Shown here: in pieces, positions 15,493 through 18,108 of the stretch
Position numbering within the stretch: the stretch's first letter is position 1
How the letters are laid out: each line of letters opens with the position of its first letter
Origin: Lachnospiraceae bacterium UBA7110
GTDB taxonomy: Bacteria; Bacillota; Clostridia; Lachnospirales; Lachnospiraceae
NCBI GenBank assembly: GCA_002492295.1
Contig: DKYC01000037.1
Coordinates: forward strand, 23,422 to 41,529
DNA: 18,108 nucleotides
Reading direction: 5' to 3'
Made by a program: the position numbers and the translations under genes
The notes under the pieces: generated by a model
Databases searched by the model: none
What the model was told of the DNA's origin: nothing
The model's input: only the letters and a program-made list of their open reading frames with translations

Positions 15493-15545
15493 GTTTGTTC
15501 TTAACCCTGATTTTTACGGTATTGGATAAAATACGGATAAAATAT

Positions 15546-15576
15546 CAGAGGCAGATGTTTAAATTATCTGCCTCTG
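15546..15576. terminator. Bidirectional intrinsic terminator between convergent genes
   Basis: CAGAGGCAGAT (15546-15556), a 9-nt loop and the exact complement ATCTGCCTCTG (15566-15576) form an 11-bp stem. U-rich sequence follows on both strands, better on the minus side (ATATTTTATCC). It lies in the 91-nt gap between the convergent GGDEF-EAL and dehydrogenase genes. A short direct repeat (GGATAAAATA at 15524 and 15535) flanks it. Confidence 0.85.
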
Positions 15577-15583
15577 CTTTACA

Positions 15584-16639
15584 TTATAATCTGTCTGTGA
15601 GTAACATCACTTTTATATAATCCTCTGTTTTTTCCCGCATAAGCAAAAAACCGCCTTCTGCATCTTTCAGCTTTAATTTATGGGAGATTAACTCCTTGGG
15701 GGAAATTTTTTTGTGTGCCAGCCTGTCAAGCACATAGTGCCAGTCGTCATCCTTCTGGTGTGTGAAGGACGAATTCCATGTGCCAGTGACGGTCAGCTGG
15801 TTTCTTAGGATTTTCCAGTAAACTGCCTTCTCCAGCGTCATGTCAGAACAGGGGTTGCCTACAAGGCATACGCGCCCCATTGGCGCTGTCAGGTCAACCG
15901 CCTGCGAAAACGTCCCGTTCCTTCCGACGCATTCGAAAAACACGTCCGCACCTTTTTTGTCCGTGCGCCGCATAACCCACTCGGAAACCCCCTGGGTTCT
16001 GCTGTCACAGTAACGGCTTTCGTCCAGTCCAAGCCTTATCACGTTCTCTCTTTGGAATTCCTTGTTCCCTATCACGAGGATGTTTTCAATGCCCGCATCC
16101 ATTAAAAACATCAGAAGCAGCATGCCGACCGTCCCAAGCCCCAAAATGACGACCGTGTCATTTTTCTGCGGCTGCACCCTCCGCATTGCGTGCACCGCCA
16201 CCGCCATCGGCTCCAGCATTGCCGCCTCCTCATACGGTACGCCGTCGGGAAGTCCGATTAGGTTCCACTCCGGCACCGCCGCATACTCCGCAAAGCCGCC
16301 GTCCGTGCGTGAGCCCAGGTAGCTGTAGCTGCGGCACAGCTCATACTGCCGTTTTTGGCATGCGTCGCATTTCCCGCACGGGATAAGCGGGAAAATGCCG
16401 ACGCGCCTGCCCAGCCATTTTGTACCCGCGTCCCCGCCCGCTTTTACCACCCGGCCCGAAAACTCGTGCCCCGGTACCAGCGGATGTACGTGTGCCCCCG
16501 TTTCGTATATCCTGGGGATGTCCGACCCGCAGATGCCTGCCGCCTTTACCGCGACAAGCACTTCCCCTGCCTTTGGCTGCGGCATGGCGGTCTCCCCGTA
16601 CCGTATGTCCCCCACGCCGTGTAATGTCCATGCCTTCAT
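15584..16639 (-). CDS. Zinc-dependent medium-chain polyol(-phosphate) dehydrogenase, GatD/TarJ-like
   Basis: The product is about 351 aa. Catalytic zinc residues are C37 (GICGSD), H58-E59 (PGHEF) and E143. The structural zinc cysteines are C88, C91, C94 and C102, and the Rossmann motif GLGTVG is at 167-172. This is a typical sorbitol/galactitol-1-phosphate-type dehydrogenase that interconverts a polyol (phosphate) and a ketose with NAD(P). The ATG at 16639 is preferred because GGAGGG sits 5 nt before it; the frame is open to 16669. It is the last gene of the epimerase-cytidylyltransferase-dehydrogenase unit, 53 nt after the cytidylyltransferase stop, a setting like TarI/TarJ. It may therefore reduce a ketopentose 5-phosphate to a pentitol phosphate; this is inference. 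GC content rises sharply from its 3' to its 5' half. Confidence 0.87.
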   Translation of the reverse strand: MKAWTLHGVGDIRYGETAMPQPKAGEVLVAVKAAGICGSDIPRIYETGAHVHPLVPGHEFSGRVVKAGGDAGTKWLGRRVGIFPLIPCGKCDACQKRQYELCRSYSYLGSRTDGGFAEYAAVPEWNLIGLPDGVPYEEAAMLEPMAVAVHAMRRVQPQKNDTVVILGLGTVGMLLLMFLMDAGIENILVIGNKEFQRENVIRLGLDESRYCDSRTQGVSEWVMRRTDKKGADVFFECVGRNGTFSQAVDLTAPMGRVCLVGNPCSDMTLEKAVYWKILRNQLTVTGTWNSSFTHQKDDDWHYVLDRLAHKKISPKELISHKLKLKDAEGGFLLMREKTEDYIKVMLLTDRL

Positions 16640-16692
16640 CCGTCCCTCCTTCCGTCCGTTTCCTGTCATGCCCCTGTTTTATGCCCCCGCCG

Positions 16693-17403
16693 TCAGACCC
16701 CCTCCACGGTCCTTCGGCTTACAAGTTCCCCAAACCGCCTCAGGTCCTCCGCCGTCGTTATCTTAAAGTTGCCCTCGTCCCCCGCTATCATCACCATGTC
16801 CAGCCCTGCCATCACCGCGGGCTCCGTCGAGCCGTTTACTGCCAGTATTCTGTCAGGGAGCAGCCTCCTGTTCGCCTCATAGTATGCCCCTATCCTGAAC
16901 GCCTCCGGCGCCTGTCCCGCATAAATCTCGCTCCGCTCCAACAGTGCGCTGATTTTCCTCCCGTCCGTGCTCCGGTATACCGTGTCCTTCATCGGAAGCA
17001 CCGGCACGACCCCGTCATGCCCCCGTACCGCTTCCAGGCAGTCCGTTACCATCTGCGCCGAGAGCAGCGGCCTTGCCGCGTCATGCACCAGCACGACGTC
17101 CGAATCGTCCGCGTATTTCCTGATGTCCGTCAGGCCGCTGTAGATGGAGAGCTGCCTGTTCCCCCCCGGTGCTGAAAACCCCCGGAACTTCCCGTCCGTG
17201 TCATATTTTTCCAGGCACTCCCGTACCGTGTCATGCCACTGCGCCGCCGCCACAACCTGCAGTGCGTCTATCCCGCCATGTGCGCACAGGCATTCGATGC
17301 AGTAGGAAATGACACTCCTGCCATGTATTTTTATGTACTGCTTCGGGATGTCCGACCCGAGGCGGGTCCCGTTCCCTCCCGATAGGATTAATGCAGCCGC
17401 CAT
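16693..17403 (-). CDS. IspD/TarI-family cytidylyltransferase
   Basis: The product is 236 aa, the usual family length. The CTP-binding loop is ILSGGNGTRLGSDIPKQY (G9, G10, G12, R14, K21). VHDAARP follows at 106-112, GQAPEAF at 163-169, and GNFKITTAEDL from about 211, with K214. The family makes CDP-methylerythritol (IspD) or CDP-ribitol (TarI). Context favours a polyol phosphate substrate: an RPE/AlsE-type epimerase 21 nt upstream and a zinc polyol dehydrogenase downstream, with no isoprenoid gene nearby. An IspD role is not excluded by sequence. The ATG at 17403 follows a GGGAATGGA purine-rich site. A run of seven G on the coding strand (17161-17167) lies in the SAPGGN segment. The region has higher GC than the flagellar part. 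Confidence 0.87.
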   Translation of the reverse strand: MAAALILSGGNGTRLGSDIPKQYIKIHGRSVISYCIECLCAHGGIDALQVVAAAQWHDTVRECLEKYDTDGKFRGFSAPGGNRQLSIYSGLTDIRKYADDSDVVLVHDAARPLLSAQMVTDCLEAVRGHDGVVPVLPMKDTVYRSTDGRKISALLERSEIYAGQAPEAFRIGAYYEANRRLLPDRILAVNGSTEPAVMAGLDMVMIAGDEGNFKITTAEDLRRFGELVSRRTVEGV

Positions 17404-17424
17404 TCCATTCCCTTTCCCGTTACC

Positions 17425-18093
17425 CTAAATGCCGTCACAGTAACTGTGTATTTCACGGATGATGTCCCCGTACGGCCTGTTTTTGCCGAAAAGGAGCGTC
17501 GTCCCGAGCACGAAGCCGTCTATGCCCTTCGGCGCAAACTTCAGTATCTTGTCCGCGCTGCACGCCCCGTCCCAGTATGCCCTGAAACCCATCTCCTCCT
17601 TCAGGAGCAGGAGCTTGTCTATCTTTTTCCCGACGTAGGGCATGTACATCTGCCCCGCGTTTCCGGGGTTTACGGTCATGACGAGGACCTTTTTGACAAT
17701 GCGCAGCATCTCGTAGACCGTCTCGATGCTTGTCCCCGGATTGATTGCAATTCCCGGCACCATCCCCGCGTCAATGATTTTCTGCAGGGTCGTGGACGGG
17801 TGGTATTCCGCTTCGGGGTGGATGTAGACGGTGTCGCCCTTCCTCAGGTTCCGCAGGAAAATCTCCACGCGGTTGTTCGGGTGCTCTATCATCAGGTGCA
17901 CGTCAAGCGGCTTTTTCGTCGCGCCCGCTATGTATTTCATGTCGTTCAGGGACATGGCGAAGTTCGGGACGAACCTGCCGTCCATGATGTCGATGTGGAA
18001 GGAGTCGATGCCGCCCCGGTCGAGTTCCCGGATTTCCCTTTCCAGATTGCCGTAGTTGGCACACATCAGTGATGCCATAAGTTCAAAATGCAT
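17425..18093 (-). CDS. Ribulose-phosphate 3-epimerase family protein (RPE/AlsE-like)
   Basis: The product is 222 aa. The metal and catalytic residues of the family are all present: H33 and D35 in FHIDIMDGRFVPN, H66 in LDVHLMIEHP, and D175 in WDGACS. The phosphate loop reads VNPGNAGQ where the usual form is VNPGFGGQ. SLMC near the start and WDGACS are closer to AlsE (allulose-6-phosphate epimerase) than to housekeeping RPE, so this is likely a specialised copy. It inverts C3 of a ketose phosphate, for example ribulose 5-phosphate to xylulose 5-phosphate. The ATG at 18093 follows AGGGG at about 9 nt. It is the first complete gene of the operon, 21 nt before the cytidylyltransferase; the promoter and any earlier genes are beyond the right edge. 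Confidence 0.88.
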   Translation of the reverse strand: MHFELMASLMCANYGNLEREIRELDRGGIDSFHIDIMDGRFVPNFAMSLNDMKYIAGATKKPLDVHLMIEHPNNRVEIFLRNLRKGDTVYIHPEAEYHPSTTLQKIIDAGMVPGIAINPGTSIETVYEMLRIVKKVLVMTVNPGNAGQMYMPYVGKKIDKLLLLKEEMGFRAYWDGACSADKILKFAPKGIDGFVLGTTLLFGKNRPYGDIIREIHSYCDGI

Positions 18094-18108
18094 AAGCTGT
18101 TTCCCCTT

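Noticed and set aside
15524..15544. Direct repeat GGATAAAATA twice, considered as an attachment or insertion footprint
   Set aside because: It is short, A/T-rich, and next to a terminator. No integrase, transposase or flanking inverted repeat is present.
17161..17167. Run of seven C (G on the coding strand) in the cytidylyltransferase gene, considered as a phase-variation tract
   Set aside because: Seven bases is short for slipped-strand switching, and the run is expected by chance in this GC-rich segment coding Pro-Gly-Gly.
16420..17175. Long plus-strand open frame (251 codons), proline- and arginine-rich
   Set aside because: It lies antisense across the dehydrogenase and cytidylyltransferase genes in GC-rich DNA, has no ribosome binding site and has low-complexity composition; it is a frame shadow.
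17446..18072. Plus-strand open frame of 208 codons over the epimerase gene
   Set aside because: It is antisense to a gene with all catalytic residues in place, and its composition is typical of a shadow frame.

Overview
The window looks like chromosomal DNA of a motile Gram-positive Clostridia, most likely a Lachnospiraceae-type gut anaerobe. The evidence is the gene order flgM-flgN-flgK-flgL-fliW-csrA, a FliW/CsrA pair (the Gram-positive style of flagellin control), strong AGGAGG-type ribosome binding sites, a YitJ-type homocysteine methyltransferase/MTHFR fusion, and lipoprotein and membrane sensors of Firmicutes type. Species cannot be fixed from the sequence alone.

Layout. (1) 1-6963, minus strand: a late flagellar operon. 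A sigma-28 (SigD)-like promoter overlaps the stop codon of the gene before it. It is followed by flgM (anti-sigma), flgN (chaperone), two tandem divergent flgK-type junction proteins, an oversized flgL, fliW and the first 17 codons of csrA, which is cut by the window start. Flagellin is expected just beyond the left edge. (2) 6961-9482, minus strand: a TetR regulator and a bifunctional homocysteine S-methyltransferase/methylenetetrahydrofolate reductase, sharing a housekeeping promoter. (3) 9484-11063, minus strand: a secreted protein resembling a TIM-barrel glycoside hydrolase (DUF5722-like), with a near-consensus promoter and a terminator. (4) 11098-15492, plus strand, divergent from it: an orphan solute-binding lipoprotein followed 13 nt later by a large membrane GGDEF-EAL protein with an extracellular sensor domain. 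No permease or ATPase gene is present. (5) 15546-18108, minus strand: a bidirectional terminator, then a visibly GC-richer operon. In transcription order it encodes an RPE/AlsE-type pentulose-phosphate epimerase, an IspD/TarI-type cytidylyltransferase and a GatD/TarJ-type zinc dehydrogenase. It continues past the right edge.

How the parts may work together. Region 1 builds the hook-filament junction and controls late flagellar gene expression: FlgM acts on SigD, and FliW acts on CsrA. Region 4 is best read as a two-gene sensory module in which an extracellular binding protein feeds ligand information to a c-di-GMP enzyme, a second messenger that commonly controls motility. The divergent secreted hydrolase-like gene could act on the same material. 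Region 5 reads as a route to a CDP-activated polyol phosphate for a surface polymer or glycan.

The most interesting candidates are the orphan binding protein/GGDEF-EAL pair with its divergent hydrolase, the epimerase-cytidylyltransferase-dehydrogenase set, and the duplicated flgK. No rRNA, tRNA, CRISPR array, insertion sequence or riboswitch was seen. No stretch above 300 bases lacks a gene; the longest gap is 10984-11180, which holds two divergent promoters.
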